A DNA stretch of 64,000 bases from Lumnitzera littorea (GCA_024138015.1 JAMXBB010000004.1:113766685-113830684), one strand, 5' to 3'; shown: positions 24,270 through 36,923, counted from the first letter of the stretch. A program made the numbers and translations. Notes: generated by a model from the sequence alone, not told the origin.

Positions 24270-26130
24270 CATTTTTTGGACCATAGAACAGTGACACTTA
24301 TTAAGAGCATAAGAATTAATGCTAAATGTTGACTCTGGTGCTACAATTATAATTGGACTATTGAGCATATCACAAGTCACGATAGACAAATCTGGATACC
24401 TCTAGCTTTGAGTCTTTTAATATTGTAATACATCTAACTTAGAATAGAAGTTCAAATCTATTATTGGCTCATCTAAAGAAAGATTTAAAGGCAACTTACC
24501 TATATTTTCCACTTCAACTTGGGAGTACGTTTACATTATTAAGGAAAATTTTAATTGACAATTGATACTTAATATAAAGGAAAATAAATACAGTAATTCT
24601 TGAACTTACATCTAAAGTAGCAAAATCAGTATCTAAACTTTTTTCTAAATGTCAAGTTCCTTGCTGTTGCTCCTTGATCCTTACCCCTAAATGTGTGTTG
24701 AACTTGAGAATATGATCTAATTTAAGGACTTCTAGAACTTATGTTATTTTTCTTACTTTTCTCATACTTTCTAAAGAGCTTATACAGCTTTCTCTTTATG
24801 TTGGTTAATTTCTCTTTATAAGTAAGATGATCAATTTTATTGAAGCAATATTTCAAAAAGTTGAACTTCATCTAAGGATCAAGGATTGCTCCAAGTGCAA
24901 GACAACACTATATTCCTTCTAATATCTATCAAACTTTTGTTTCATTTTAATGCACATGTCCCTTAGGACATCATCTTCACCCCTTAAGTTCTCATTTAAT
25001 AAGTATTCGGTCCTCTACACTTGCAAAAATATAAGTTTGAAGTTAGATATGGGGAACTTGACATTTGATTGGTGATAGTATAAAACGGGCTAAAAAACTT
25101 GCATACTTTTTTAGCTCTTCCCTACTTATCTATTGATGAATAATACTTATAATTAGGATCATTTAATTGAAAGAAAGAAAAAGGTACGTTGATATTTTAA
25201 TGCACTATCAAGCATAAGATAAGTAGAATTCCATCTAGTAGCTACATCTGAGCATAGACAAACACCAATATCAATGTTGTCAACTTGTCTGACACAATTC
25301 CACAAATGATTCATTCTACTTCCCAATCTCTTAACATGCTTCACACTCTCTCTTATTTTATGTAAAGCTTGATTATCTACCGTCAACCCTTCTTTAACAA
25401 TCAAATGAAGAATATGAGCATACCATCTAATATGGAAAAGCTCACCACCACATAATGAACTAGTTTGTAAGTTAAGTTGCTTTTTCAAGTCATCTTTCAT
25501 GTAGTCAATCACAAATGCACTATCTAATGTAAGAGAAAATTATTTTTCCTATACCCTAATCTTTCAAAAATTCGAACAATTTTTTTTTTTTAATAATTCA
25601 AAACCTAAGTGAGAAGGGGGCATTTGACAAAAAGAAAGAATTTTATTATTAAGTTTCCATTTCTCATCCACAAAATGACTAATCAAACAAATATAACCTT
25701 CACTGATGGAAGTAGTTCATACATTAGAGATCAAATAACTTTACCATGAGTTTTTTGCAAACTTTGATTTAAATTCTCCTTTTAAGCTAAATATAAATTC
25801 TAAACATCTGATGTAGTAGGGTTTTTTTTTTTTTGAAATGGGCATATAATTGGGACTATATTACTTTGGAAATTGTGCAAGCCTCTTATAATGAACAAAT
25901 TAAAATGGGAGATCATGCTCAATAGTAGGTATTAACATAATCTCACGAGCCACTTTTGGATATGGTTTCTTGATCTCAACTTCCCCAAATAATCAATTAA
26001 TATATTGCCTACATCATGATACTTAATTAAATGATACTTTTCAAGATGTCTATGTAAGGCCAACGTCCCATAATTATGTTTACCAATCACATATTGAGTC
26101 CCATACTCATTATATTTTGCTATCTCTTTA
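24270..26130 (-). pseudogene. hAT transposase remnant (BED finger, core, hATC)
   Basis: Three landmarks lie in the right order on the minus strand. Near 26120-26034 is a BED zinc-finger relic, KYNEYGTQYVIGKHNYGTLA followed by HRHLEKYH, in which the expected zinc cysteines are tyrosines. At 25512-25159 is an open block, FHIRWYAHILHLIVKEGL to DVATRWNSTYLMLDSALKY, typical of plant RICESLEEPER/DAYSLEEPER-type hAT proteins. Near 24460-24300 is a hATC dimerisation-domain relic, RYPDLSIVTCDML...VAPESTFSIN. Stops and frame changes separate them. Such proteins cut and paste hAT DNA in the nucleus; this copy cannot. Confidence 0.8.
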
Positions 26131-28541
26131 TCATCTTTCTTAATCCTTATTTTTGTTAAATTTTCCTAAACTTTAGAAAAGTTTACTCAAGCCCTCTTAC
26201 CTAGAGGATCTTTCAATTGAGTAGATCCTAATTGCACATTAGTAGTGGACACACCAATTTCATATTCATCATCTACACTATGTGTGGAGGGGTTCTCGCA
26301 GTTAGCCAATTACGTGCAACGAGCATGCTAGTTGACCTAAGAGATGTTTTGAGATGATGACATGTGGAGGGATGTCGTTAGGAAGAGGTGTAGGAGGAAA
26401 AATAGGCAAACTCGATATCTTGAGTGCACACATGTTACAGTTGATCAAACTTGGTGTTCTTGATCGTTCTCGGATCGTTCCCGGATCGTTCCTTATAAAA
26501 TTGCTTATTTGATCCTCTTTGGAGTGATTTTAGCAGATCTCTTGTGTTTGTTTTAGGCTTACCAATGTTCTAAATAAATCAAATATGAGGAGGAGTCTTC
26601 TATTTATAGAATTTAGACGTCAAGCTTATCCGTTAGCTAGCTTGAAGATGAAGGGATGAGATTAAGCCTTGTCATTGACGTTTATCTTCTCCTCTAACCT
26701 TCTTAGGCTTGGACTTATCCAAGAGCTTATAATAATTCAAAGAAGCCCCTTTTATCTTTAAACAGGCATAAAACATATTTAGACCTATTTGAGGCCTAAT
26801 AAAGTCAAATGAAGCCTAAATGAGCTCAGAAAAGTTGTTTTCGAGTCTACTTTTTTGCACTCGAGATAACTAAGTAAGGCTGTGAGTGGAAAATGTAGTA
26901 TGTTGATCCTTGTTTTAAGTCTACCAAGTTAAATTCCCTAAGACATCTCTAATTGGGCTGATTTCACAGACTCTGTCATTAGCTCAAGATATTGACATAT
27001 AACATTAAATTAGGTTAAAAGCTTAATTACCAAAATGACCATCTACGCATTGATATGCTATTGTTATACTATAGTATCATTGCTTATATGATCTATTCTG
27101 AAAAATACATCACAAAAGAAATAATAGTTAGGTACATCCTTAACACTTTGGATCATCAAATGAACCATGAAAGTTACATATAGAAGTGATTATTATTATA
27201 GTGATTTTGTTGAATGATATACATGCTTCACATATTTTATTCCATTTGATTACATTTCATATTTAATATTGTTTATTAATATGAAGATATTTAAAAGCTA
27301 AATCTTTAATCTCTAGATTTTATGTTGAGATGTTAATTGGTTTTACTATTTCTATGTTTTGACAAACTTTGAATTTTAAATATTGATATATTAAATAGAA
27401 TGAAAAATAAGACCATGGAAGATCCCTCACATCTTGTATCATTTTTTGATGAGTCTGCACAACGACACATAAACAATATGAAGGAATATTATAGTAATCT
27501 AGATCTAATAAAGGGTTTAAATCAAAAGCATCACCATTTCCGAATTAAAGAGCCAATACAAATCACATGCACCAACATTAGTTTATAATTAAGAGCCTTA
27601 TTTATGTGAGCATATATGCATAGAAAGATAACCCCATATAAGTGGAAATACAAAGAGGATTAAAAAGAAAATATCATAAGTAGGAAGCATCAAAAATAAA
27701 AAAAATTACAACACCAACAAAATACACTATACGGCCTTAATGGAAGGTTATGCGAGACATTCTAGCTTTCAATTTAATCAAACACTCAAATATATTATCA
27801 AGACATAAAAAAAAAATTAAAGCAAAAAAGAAGGCTACTAAAGGTAAACCATTTTGCCATAAAGCTACGGTTTCTACCATCTATTTAAATCCAATAAAAG
27901 CCTTAAATTCAATCAACAACAAGTTAATATTTTTCCCAAATTAGCATACATTGCCATAAAGTTAGAGTTTTAAAACAACATAAACATAACTCACAACTAT
28001 ATACATATAAGAATCAATAAATAAAGAATTAAACAACAATGTAGTATTAACTTCAAAAAGAATCAACTTGATTATCTAAAACGTAAAAGAAATCAAAATG
28101 ATTTTATTATCACGACGCAAAACACAAATGAAAAAAAAAAAAAAAAAATTAAAAACGAAAAAAGAAGGTGGTATTATACTAAGGGGTGATGAGGCAAATA
28201 AAGGTGGTGGCATGAAGGAGGAGATTGGGGAGTAAGGAAGAGAAGGAGACATCAAGATAGCTAAGTTAATGGTTAGTAGACGTAAGAGTGTTGCATCATT
28301 GTTAGTTGTCTTGGAAAGAAAGAGATGAGAGTTGCAGTTGTGGTCAAGTTAGAGCTATAATTGCAACTAGATAAAGAGAAGAGAAATCAAAGATAGGAAG
28401 TAGGAATTAGGTTTAGGTTTTTAGTTTTCTATGTACTTGTTATTTTTCATTACTTATTTTTTTGAACTTTTTTTATTTGAAAATTAAAATTGAATTCAAC
28501 TTTGCAGTTGTTAGAAATAGGAGTTGAGATTTTTTCTTTTT

Positions 28542-28544
<3 letters not shown>

Positions 28545-28579
<35 letters not shown>
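28545..28579. repeat. (TC)n microsatellite
   Basis: About 17 uninterrupted TC units inside the right part of the hAT element. Confidence 0.95.
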
Positions 28580-28582
<3 letters not shown>

Positions 28583-28994
28583 AGGTTTATGAGTTGACTT
28601 GCCTTGTAATGGTTTAGCTTGCTTTGATTTGCACCTTAAGTAAGATAAGCTAAAAGAGATTGCATTTAAGCAAGTCAAAATTTTTTAACTTGAATCGCAT
28701 TTTTTTGCAAGTTATAGGGGCCTATACATCTCTAACTAGAGCTATAATGAGGTCTAATCCAACTAAATAAAGGGTAGATGTGTCATTGGTAAAAACTTGA
28801 ACTCTTATACATATGCGATCATATGCGAGTATAGTGAGATATCCTCTTGATCCTTACATAAGACTACCTCTCTAGTGGTATTGTTAGAAATGATGGTCCC
28901 TATATACACAAACAAGTAAAAGAGTAAGTGAAACCATTGGTAAGAGCAAGTTTAAGTAAAGGGGAGACACCATACATACTTCCTTTGATTGATG

Positions 28995-31900
28995 TGTCAC
29001 GCCCCGAAGCGTTAGAGTAATAACAGCTCCACCATATAAATCATTCTAAGATAGAAGTTGGCCTTATAACTGTAATCTTAGACCTGATCTATATAAGGCG
29101 TTCATGATTAACCCGCTTTGAAGTAAACAGTTTGTAATTTAAATAAATCATTTACCTAAGAAAGTGAGAATATATACATATATATACACTATAATTCAGT
29201 TATTACAATTAATATTTATAACGTTACACCGTAATATATTTCCTAGTTATTACGTTATTAAAAAATGAAAAATTCTAAAATAAAAGCTTAGACCTTAAAA
29301 ATATATGTTTGTTTTTCAAATGTTTTTCCTTATTCCCCAAGATCCAGTAGTTGTTAGCTTTAGATTAATTGTAAGCTACTTCTTAGCCGGTACCTGTACG
29401 ACGTCTATAGGGATGTGAGTAACCACAGCTTAGTAAGTTAGGATGGAGGACTTAAAACTACACTACAAACACAAACAAGGTTATTAACCAAATCATTTGG
29501 TGTAATGCATGTTCAAGCAAATGCTATCGCATGATATTGTCTAGCTCGTTGTGAGATTAAAGAAATTGTGCTCGCTCTAATTTGGGTTGAAAAGTTGCCT
29601 TAATGCAACAGCTTACAACTAAACCAAAGCTTGTGCAATGGAGACACCGCTCTTCCCTCAACTACCTTTGAACCATTGACTTCACCCTCGTCATGACCTC
29701 TTCACCTGTCACTTAGTTCGATTAAGGATGAAGAAGGACCATTATGCAATCCTGCGCTATCCCTTTCGAAGGGATCGGTATTTAGCTGGAGAATCCTAGG
29801 TTTCTCCTAATGGGTTGCCATGCGGGTTCGATTATGATTACAAGTCGTATATTTGATTAGGTCCAGTTTAGGGTGATTAATCATTTCATACAAATCATAC
29901 AATACAAGCTAGAACAACAAATAGAATCATAACATCACTCATAATCAAGCATATGTACACAACCAACTATCTAATAAGCACAACCAAGTATAATCTTAAG
30001 TCTCCAAAATACGGCATCGTATTAATCCCAACTTACCTGAACTTCTCGCTCACTCACTCGAGGTCCAATTCACTTAGGCCATCGCCGATCATTCCTATAA
30101 CACAAACGTGGTTTCAGTTTTTCATATAACTATTATAAGTTGGTTTTATCCTATAACGCTTATTGTTATATTTTGTTTAGAGTTTAATATATCCAGTTAT
30201 CTAGGTTCTCAAATCTTTTACAATTATCTAGGTTTAGGGTTAGGTTTAGGTTCAGTTTTCGCATCGATTTCTAAATTAGGTTCTAGTTCGATTTCTAAGT
30301 ACTATTTTATACCCGAATCCTAGAAATTCTTTTCAACTCATAATGTGAAATTAATTACATTACTTCTAGATATCCTAAACACTATCATTATCCCTAGTTA
30401 ATATTTTATTCCACCCGATACACTTAAATCCATATTAGTGTACTGAATTTACTCCTAATGTGAGAAATTTTTACATTTTTTATATAATTACATAAATTTA
30501 AGTTTCCTGTCAGATTTATTATATATCCCTATTATTTATATAATATCAATTTGTATCCTAATATTTTCTATTTATTATATTTTCAATAATTGTATATTAT
30601 GTACTATTACTTATCATGTACATAATACACATCTAATATTTCTATCACTCTAATTACCATCTCCTAACATCAATTATCATTTCAAAATGTATAAATTCAT
30701 CATAAAACAGATTTTACACCTAATTACCCTAATTTACAAAATTAACTTAAAATTTACCATTTTTTCCTATTACTTATTTACTACATAATTAATCTAATAA
30801 TTACATCTAACACCTTAAATACTACAAGTATCATACTTCATCAGATTCAACATCCTAAAACATATAATTATTCACTAAATCAGTAATTAACTATTTAATT
30901 ACTTAATTAACCCTAAATTACCCATTTTATGCCTCATTTTAAGGCTTAAAAATTATCTAAAAATTTCAAAAATTAATTTTTGAAAACAACCATCATAGCA
31001 CTATCCTACATCATCTAAGTAGTCTACAAAAAAATTTTGGGTTAAAAACTATACTCCTAAGGTTATTTATTTCTAAACCGAAATATGCTTAGTTTTGTAT
31101 AATTTCTTAAGGACCATATATCACGAGATATATTTTCATCAAAATAATATTTTTTCCTAAAAAATACATACAAAAATATTCTAGAATAAAAAAATTCATA
31201 ATTTTCTAAGAATATTTACTATTTTTGTAAAATTACACAAAATCGGGTTGGAAATTGAATTCACTAGTCTAAGTGACTCTGGCCACCATTGGTGGCCATA
31301 GGTATGTCGGCCCCCTGGGTGCTGCCATCACCGTGTGGTTGTGGTGGCCGTCCACTCCCAGTTGCTCGTCGGGTCTAGGTTCTCCTCTAAGGCTCTAATT
31401 GCACAATTTTCTTTCTTTTTTTTCCTAACTCTAATTTTTTTTTTCTCAATTTCGCCTCTCTCTATTTTTCTCACTCTTCAAATTGATCAAATGAGCTTCT
31501 AAAAAATTTGGAGTATTTATAGAGCTTTAGGAAAATTATTGTGCATTAATTTAATTAGACAATTGCTTTATCTTCTTTCAATTTGACTTTTGTGTTGTTC
31601 TAATTTAATTGGCTAATTTTTTTTCTTATTTTCCCTAGCTGCCACAACCCAAATATGGATCATTCCTTATTTTTTCTGATTTTTATTTATTTTCCTTAAT
31701 TAATTATAAATTTTATTTAATTATTTAGTATTATTTTAGCACATTTCGTGTATTTTAAGTAATTACGTGTATTTCTACCTACATGTAAATTCATATATAG
31801 TACAAATAAATATTCTTAAATATTATTTAGATCTTTTTATGATTTTTAGTATACATATAATTTATCTCTAACGATTCGTTAATTATCAGAATGCATTTTA

Positions 31901-32100
31901 CGTATTTTCGATAAATAACGAGTTATATACTTAAAATTTGAAATTTTCTATTCTTTTATTTTATTGCTTTTTTTTTTTTTTTTGCTTAAATTTGAACTTA
32001 CGAGATCATTTTACTAATATTTCTAACTTTACTTATAATTTAGGTTCAATTGGATTTTTCAGCTGATTGAAACCTTAAGTGACTAGTTGTGGGGTTTACA
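28995..32100 (-). mobile_element. Solo LTR (3.1 kb) of a large-LTR retrotransposon
   Basis: Starts TGTCACGCCCCGAAGC and ends GTGGGGTTTACA on the plus strand, i.e. perfect TG...CA ends. It is flanked by identical TGATG (28990-28994 and 32101-32105). No internal retrotransposon region lies between the duplications, so it is a solo LTR left by recombination between two LTRs. The inverted end (...GCTTCGGGGCGTGACA) and the length fit the chromoviral Tekay/Del group, by family knowledge. A second copy lies inverted at 60406-63391. It interrupts the PMD remnant, so it is younger than that gene. Confidence 0.9.
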
Positions 32101-32399
32101 TGATGTCCAGTCCAGCCATGAAGTACAAAAGGATCAATCAGTCCTAAATCCATCTAGTATACAAATTAAATACGTATGAGCTAGTAAGGTTGTAAAAATA
32201 GCAATATGCTATCGTACTAATTAAATAGGTCAAATGTTAGGGCATGTGTGTGTTAAGGTGTTTATTACCCCCATTTATCTATAGACACCTTCTCCTACTT
32301 TGTCCTTTCATTTTGCAGGTACTATACCTTATCTTCTCTAAGGATTCCCTTATGTTCATTTCCATGTAGTAGCTCTTCTTTTTAGGTTTTCCTAGACCA

Positions 32400-34793
32400 T
32401 GCATCAACTTGCTATTGGGATAAAGGAATGGATTGTCTATCTTCAACTAGTTCAGCTTATTACTTATTGGGTAGAAATGCTAGCTATAAATATCTAATTG
32501 GTGTGTCCACCCATTCTCTATGTTATTATTGTTGGCTTGTAGGGAAGATACAATTGTGTACGCATGCAAGCAAGAAATCTTGTAAATTTGCTACTTTTGG
32601 TAAGAGTATGTTTAATTATTTATGTCAACAACGTGTACCCTACCCTTTCCCTTTATAACCCTATTTGCCTTTTGTCAGCTTTTGACCTTCACTTCAAATA
32701 TTTCATTTTGTTGGCTATACCTAACCATTGTAGCACACTAGCCTATCCACTCCATTTCACAATCTTGTCGACGGCGTATTAGTGAATACTTCTCCTACTG
32801 CTATTCCTTTTGTTGCTTCATTGACTATCTTTTCCTAATAAACTACATAGTTGTATAATATTATCTTAATTGGTGCTATAAGTGGTAAGCCATTGGCATC
32901 TTTTAATATAGAGTTGTGACTTTCAACAATATTTGATGTCATATAACCAAAATGATAGTAACAATTGTAAGCTAGCATCTACTTATCTATATTTAGGGGC
33001 ATAAACCATGATGGTGGATTTTCCTTTACTCTTTACATTTGCTACATTAATTCCTCAAACTTAGGGTGTTGCACTTACATCATGGTAGGTGTGGCAATTT
33101 CTTGCATAATTGGTTCTTAGGCATTATGTTGAAGTGCTTGTCACATGCTGTATACAGTACCTCTAAACTGCAAATTGAGGCTTCCATTCAACATTGTCCT
33201 TGTCGAATGCACTACTGATGCTAGAGTACCTATCGGAATGAGACAAAAGGTTTCTTCTTAGCCACTAACCACATACTACTTTAATTTCTTAAGAAACCAT
33301 CCTCATGTCTCTTCCAATTCCTTATTGATGAGCACAAATGCTAATGGTATAATGTAGTTGTTACCGTCCATGCAACATGTGATTAACAACTTATGCTTGA
33401 ACTTTTCACATAAGAATGTACCATCTATATACACTACAAGATGATAGAATTTGAAGGCCACCATATAGGGATTGAATATCTAAAAGACCTACTTTATTAT
33501 GGATATGCCTTGCTCAATAGAGCCTTGCCCCCCACCTAAACTACCTCTGTTCCAAGATTACTTATCTTTATTGCATTTAGGAGTTTCGATAGGTTGTTAT
33601 AGGATTTTTCCTATTTGCCATACACAATCTCAATAGCTTTCCTCTTACCATCCCATACCTTTCTTCTTGTTACCATGTATCCATAAGTGGTTAGGATATT
33701 CCTCTAAAGGTCTACAATATTTATGTCTAGATTCTCTCTAACATTGTTTACAGAGCAATTGGCCATAATTTTACTATTGATCTATGGATGATCCTAGTTG
33801 ATGTTCAAACTAATACACGTAGGGTCTCTTAAGGATGGTGATGACAAATGTCCTTATTAACTTCGTCTTGCATACTTTGAAGCCTCCACTTACAACCACT
33901 GTCTTTTTTAGTATAGGATATCATTTAAACTATTTTGTAGGATTCGTCAACCTCAAAGTTACAATGGTTCTTGATGTGGTACCTCCTAATTGCTTGAATG
34001 AGATCGTCTTTCATGTTGAATTGCAGGCCCTTACTCAACTCCGCACTGTTTAATTGGTTGCTATACATTACATCCACTTACTCCTCAAAAGTTATATATC
34101 CACTACCTTTGCCAGTGTTGAAGAAGGAGATTAAATCTCTTACAATTATCTTAGTCATATCGAATTATTAAGGATGTTCTAGTGCTTATATTTGGTGTAA
34201 TGTATCGGAAGGATATACTATTGAACCATTGCTGTTGATAATTTACCCCATATTTTCTACATCAACACTTTGCTCATTGCCTTCCCCTCATCTCTTCCAT
34301 TATCTTCCTTATTGTCACTACCAAGACCCATGGGTATCAGCTCCTCATTGAGATCATAAGCCAGTTCCTCTTGTAAAATCAGCCATACTTCTGCATTGAG
34401 TTCTTCTTCATTGATATCTATATTCACATCTCCATCATTGTGGATGGGCTCAACTGTTGGAATTAGTCACTTGCTCCATGTATTGGAAAGTGTTGGTTAA
34501 ACTTGTGGTGTTACATAGTTTGAAGTGTTTCCCTGAAATGTGGCGTGACCAAACTATATACTTGATTGACTATAACTCTTGACATATTTCTCTTGAATGT
34601 GATCTTTCCCAAATGCTTCTGCCATCTTAATAAAATTTTTAACATCATCATCATCCTTGATGCCTATGAAAGTATATAAAACTCCTTGATAATAATAGAG
34701 ATGCTTGTGTACAATCTCAACACCCTTAGAGTCAATTTTAATGCTTTTACATATCTTTTGAAGAAAATGACTGTAGTTGCCATCCTTTTTCAT
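32400..34793 (-). pseudogene. Mutator-like (MuDR/MULE) transposase remnant
   Basis: Landmarks run in order on the minus strand. The N-terminal module starts at 34793 (MKKDGNYSHFLQKICKSIK) with DDDDVKNFIKMAE. The MuDR N-terminal domain follows near 34010-33640 (MKDDLIQAIRRYHIKNHCNF, DSGCKWRLQSMQDE, GYMVTRRKVWDGKRKAIEI). The MULE catalytic core near 33450-33290 reads LVVYIDGTFLCEKFKHKLL and MDGNNYIIPLAFVLIN, with the first catalytic Asp in IDG. DRYSSISSAFDKDN near 33245 carries the second Asp in a shifted frame. Near 32940 is MTSNIVESHNSILKDANG, matching the ESxN motif. Last is a SWIM-like tail, SCQKWQ...SCLHACTQL. Several stops and at least one single-base frameshift make it non-functional. 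Confidence 0.82.
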
Positions 34794-34899
34794 CTTCAGC
34801 TTGTTTACCAGCTCTCTATCGTATCATGGTCCTATATTGCCACCTACAGTGTTGCCATATTCATATATAATAATTTTCACATATTGAACCATTTTTAAC

Positions 34900-36407
34900 T
34901 TGAAGGATTATGCTAAAGTAAAAAATAGTCAATAAAATAATTCCAAACTTCAACAATCCATTTTTTCACCAACATTAGGACATCTACTTGTTTGACATCT
35001 TAGTAGGACATTTCATCGAACACCTTATATATACTATGACTTAGCAGTTATCGTAGGTAACAAATCACACATCACATTTGTATTTTAATAGACTAAGTAA
35101 CACAAAGATGCAAAAAGAACTAATTAAGTGAAAAATAACACAATTTTTACAACCTACTGCAAAAACCTAGGTTTTTTAGAAACTAATATGAAATTACAAA
35201 TTTAGTGAAGAAAAACTATTGTGGAAAATATAGTTAATTTAACTTATCAATGGATGAAAATTTGAGAGTGAGTTTGGCATAGTGTTTATAGGTGATAGCC
35301 TGCTTAAGAGAGTCTAAGAGTGTTTTGTGAGAGTGAGAGAGTGGAAATGAGCATTTTGCTTGGATTTTGGGTTATATATAACGCGTTTAAGGCAGTGGCA
35401 TGTCGTGTGCCTTCACTTTAATTAAAGTTGTAGGCCTTAGGTAACCATACACTTTCCTTTATTTCACAAAAGAGGGAAGGAGCTTTGTTATCTTACGTCT
35501 TAGGTTATATGATAACATAACAGAAGGCGCATTCCTTTCTTGCGCCTTTACTTTAGGCTATTTTCATAAAAAATTAAGAATTGAAAGCCAATGCCCTATA
35601 AGTGCCTTTATTTCAAGAAGTGGGCACCTTCCTTTCTTTATTTCTAGAATATGTTTTTTGGGGTCCTGTTTTCACAATATTTTTCAAGAACAAGGATTAG
35701 GGAACAAAACTCTAGATTAAAGGGTAAAATTTTTGAAGTTCAAGATGCTATTACTTTAGAAGTTAAGCATTGCAAAGCTAAAGTTTTTTGTTCCATCTAT
35801 TTGTAACATCAATACAGGGGCTTGTTGGGATATACTTGTTCCCCTTCTTCCTATTCATTCCATTCCACTTAAAGTCTCGTTCCAAGTTGCAATGCTCATA
35901 TCTTGCATGTGAACTACATGAGTTACGCTACATACATATGATACTCACTTAGTGAACCTTGACATCAATAATTATAAAAAGCATACTTGAGTTTTCATGC
36001 TTTTTTATTTTGTATATTTGTGTTATAATCTTTAGTTATATAACTTGAATATTCATGCCTTTTCAAGTTAGATACTTATGTTCTTTTTTTCTTTTCAATT
36101 ATATAACCTGAATTTTCACATTTTTTTCCAATGCTCGTGCTTGTGTTATTACTTTTTAGGATTTGAACAAAGTTGAAATTTTGCAATTGAAAAAAGGATG
36201 ATAATAGTACATGTATCTAGAGAGAAAAATTATGGAAACCTAGTTATGTCATAAGAAAACACAAATATGTATAGTGAAAAGTATGAATAGTTAAGTATTA
36301 TTGTTTCTATTGTAATTGGCCATTAATAAAATGAATTGACCTTTTAAAGATATGATTTGGCCCATTTTCCTAAAATGTGTGACTCATGTTAGCTATATGA
36401 CATGCCA
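34900..36407. other. Upstream flank of MULE remnant; TIR not located
   Basis: Contains the leader and promoter above and a stretch with recurring GCGCC/GTGCCTTT words (35400-35660) that could be subterminal MULE sequence. I searched by eye for an inverted counterpart near 20.8-22.3 kb and found none convincing. Beyond 35700 it is plain AT-rich DNA. Confidence 0.35.
35372..35381 (-). promoter_or_regulatory. Candidate TATA box of the MULE transposase gene
   Basis: TTATATATAA lies ~580 bases upstream of the first recognisable ATG (34793), followed on the minus strand by a CT-rich leader (CTCTCTCACTCTCAC). The arrangement looks like a plant promoter. Assigned by position. Confidence 0.4.
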
Positions 36408-36415
36408 CATATGTA

Positions 36416-36915
36416 TAGACTCGAGGCTCCGCTTGAACCAGCTTGAAATTATTGAGTCACAATTTAACTTTATGTTGAATTGTGATTGGCTCATTAAGGG
36501 TTGTTTTCAAGCCAATTTATAGGTTTGTGAATCAGATCTCAAAGATATGTATATATATTTTAACAATCTACAATATATGTATATATGTATAGTATATTAT
36601 ACATAGTTATATCTATTAATTTCTATGACATATATAATACATATAATATGTTAATATGTATAATATACTATATTTGTTAATGTGTGTAATATATATATTA
36701 TGTATAAATATGTATGTTAGTATAATATAAATAATATATGTTGATATAATATATATGTAAATTGCAAGGAAAAAAAAACCGGTTTAGCTCGTTGATTCAA
36801 GTAGATTAGGAGGTGACATGAACCAATTGATGGATCTTTGGCCAGTTCAAGCCCGCTGTAAGAGGATTGGTTTCATACTGGTTTATGGTTCAGAAGCGAC
36901 TATTTCCTAAGTCTA
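36416..36915. mobile_element. Non-autonomous hAT-type element (500 bp)
   Basis: Left end TAGACTCGAGGC and inverted right end TAGACTTAGGAA agree over the first six bases and weakly beyond. The flanking octamers CATATGTA (36408-36415) and CATATATA (36916-36923) match at 7 of 8. Its architecture is the same as 15846-16550: GGTTCAAGCC/GCTTGAACC-like subterminal arms around an AT-rich core. No coding capacity. Confidence 0.6.
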
Positions 36916-36923
36916 CATATATA

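Larger units (their letters stand above)
23205..28734 (-). mobile_element. Autonomous-size hAT transposon (5.5 kb), decayed
   Basis: The ends TAGAGCTATGCAAGC (left) and TAGAGATGTATAGGC (right, inverted) match at 10 of 15. Flanking octamers are ATCAGAGT (23197-23204) and ACTAGAGC (28735-28742), 5 of 8 alike. Deleting the element with one octamer rejoins the PMD frame (LIIALV to ER...RSKIHTFHM), which is independent evidence for these ends. Subterminal regions are full of CTTGC/GCAAG words, typical transposase-binding repeats of hAT elements. A decayed hAT transposase lies inside on the minus strand. A (TC)n tract sits near the right end. Confidence 0.82.
22270..32153 (-). pseudogene. Plant mobile domain (PMD, MAIN-like) remnant, split twice
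   Basis: The frame starts at an ATG at 32153-32151 (MDLGLIDPFVLHGWTGH). The solo LTR at 28995-32100 interrupts it, and it resumes at 28994. A GTATGT...TATAG segment at about 28960-28885 could be an intron. The frame continues to 28743 (TSTLYLVGLDLIIALV). The hAT element 23205-28734 then splits it; it resumes at 23196 with ER, a stop, and RSKIHTFHMTDGEMTSTF, then MCQHLLKDEEAI, and further on RDIWHGYGATHMFHIIE near 22540-22480. THTFH(L/M)..GEMT is the hallmark of the PMD of MAIN/MAIL1 and of transposon-borne PMD proteins. Many stops and frame changes show it is dead. It lies on the same strand as, and about 250 bp after, the MULE transposase remnant, consistent with a two-gene Mutator-like element. 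PMD genes also occur in Ty3-type elements, so the origin is an inference. Confidence 0.72.

Noticed and set aside
30228..30252. Telomere-like words (GGTTTAGGGTTAGGTTTAGG)
   Set aside because: Only about three imperfect units inside the solo LTR. The second LTR copy has diverged TTTAGAACTTAAATC there, so it is an LTR-internal tract rather than an interstitial telomere.
35400..35700. Right terminal inverted repeat of the MULE
   Set aside because: No inverted counterpart was found near 20.8-22.3 kb; the short AGGACCCC match near 20887 is compatible with chance.
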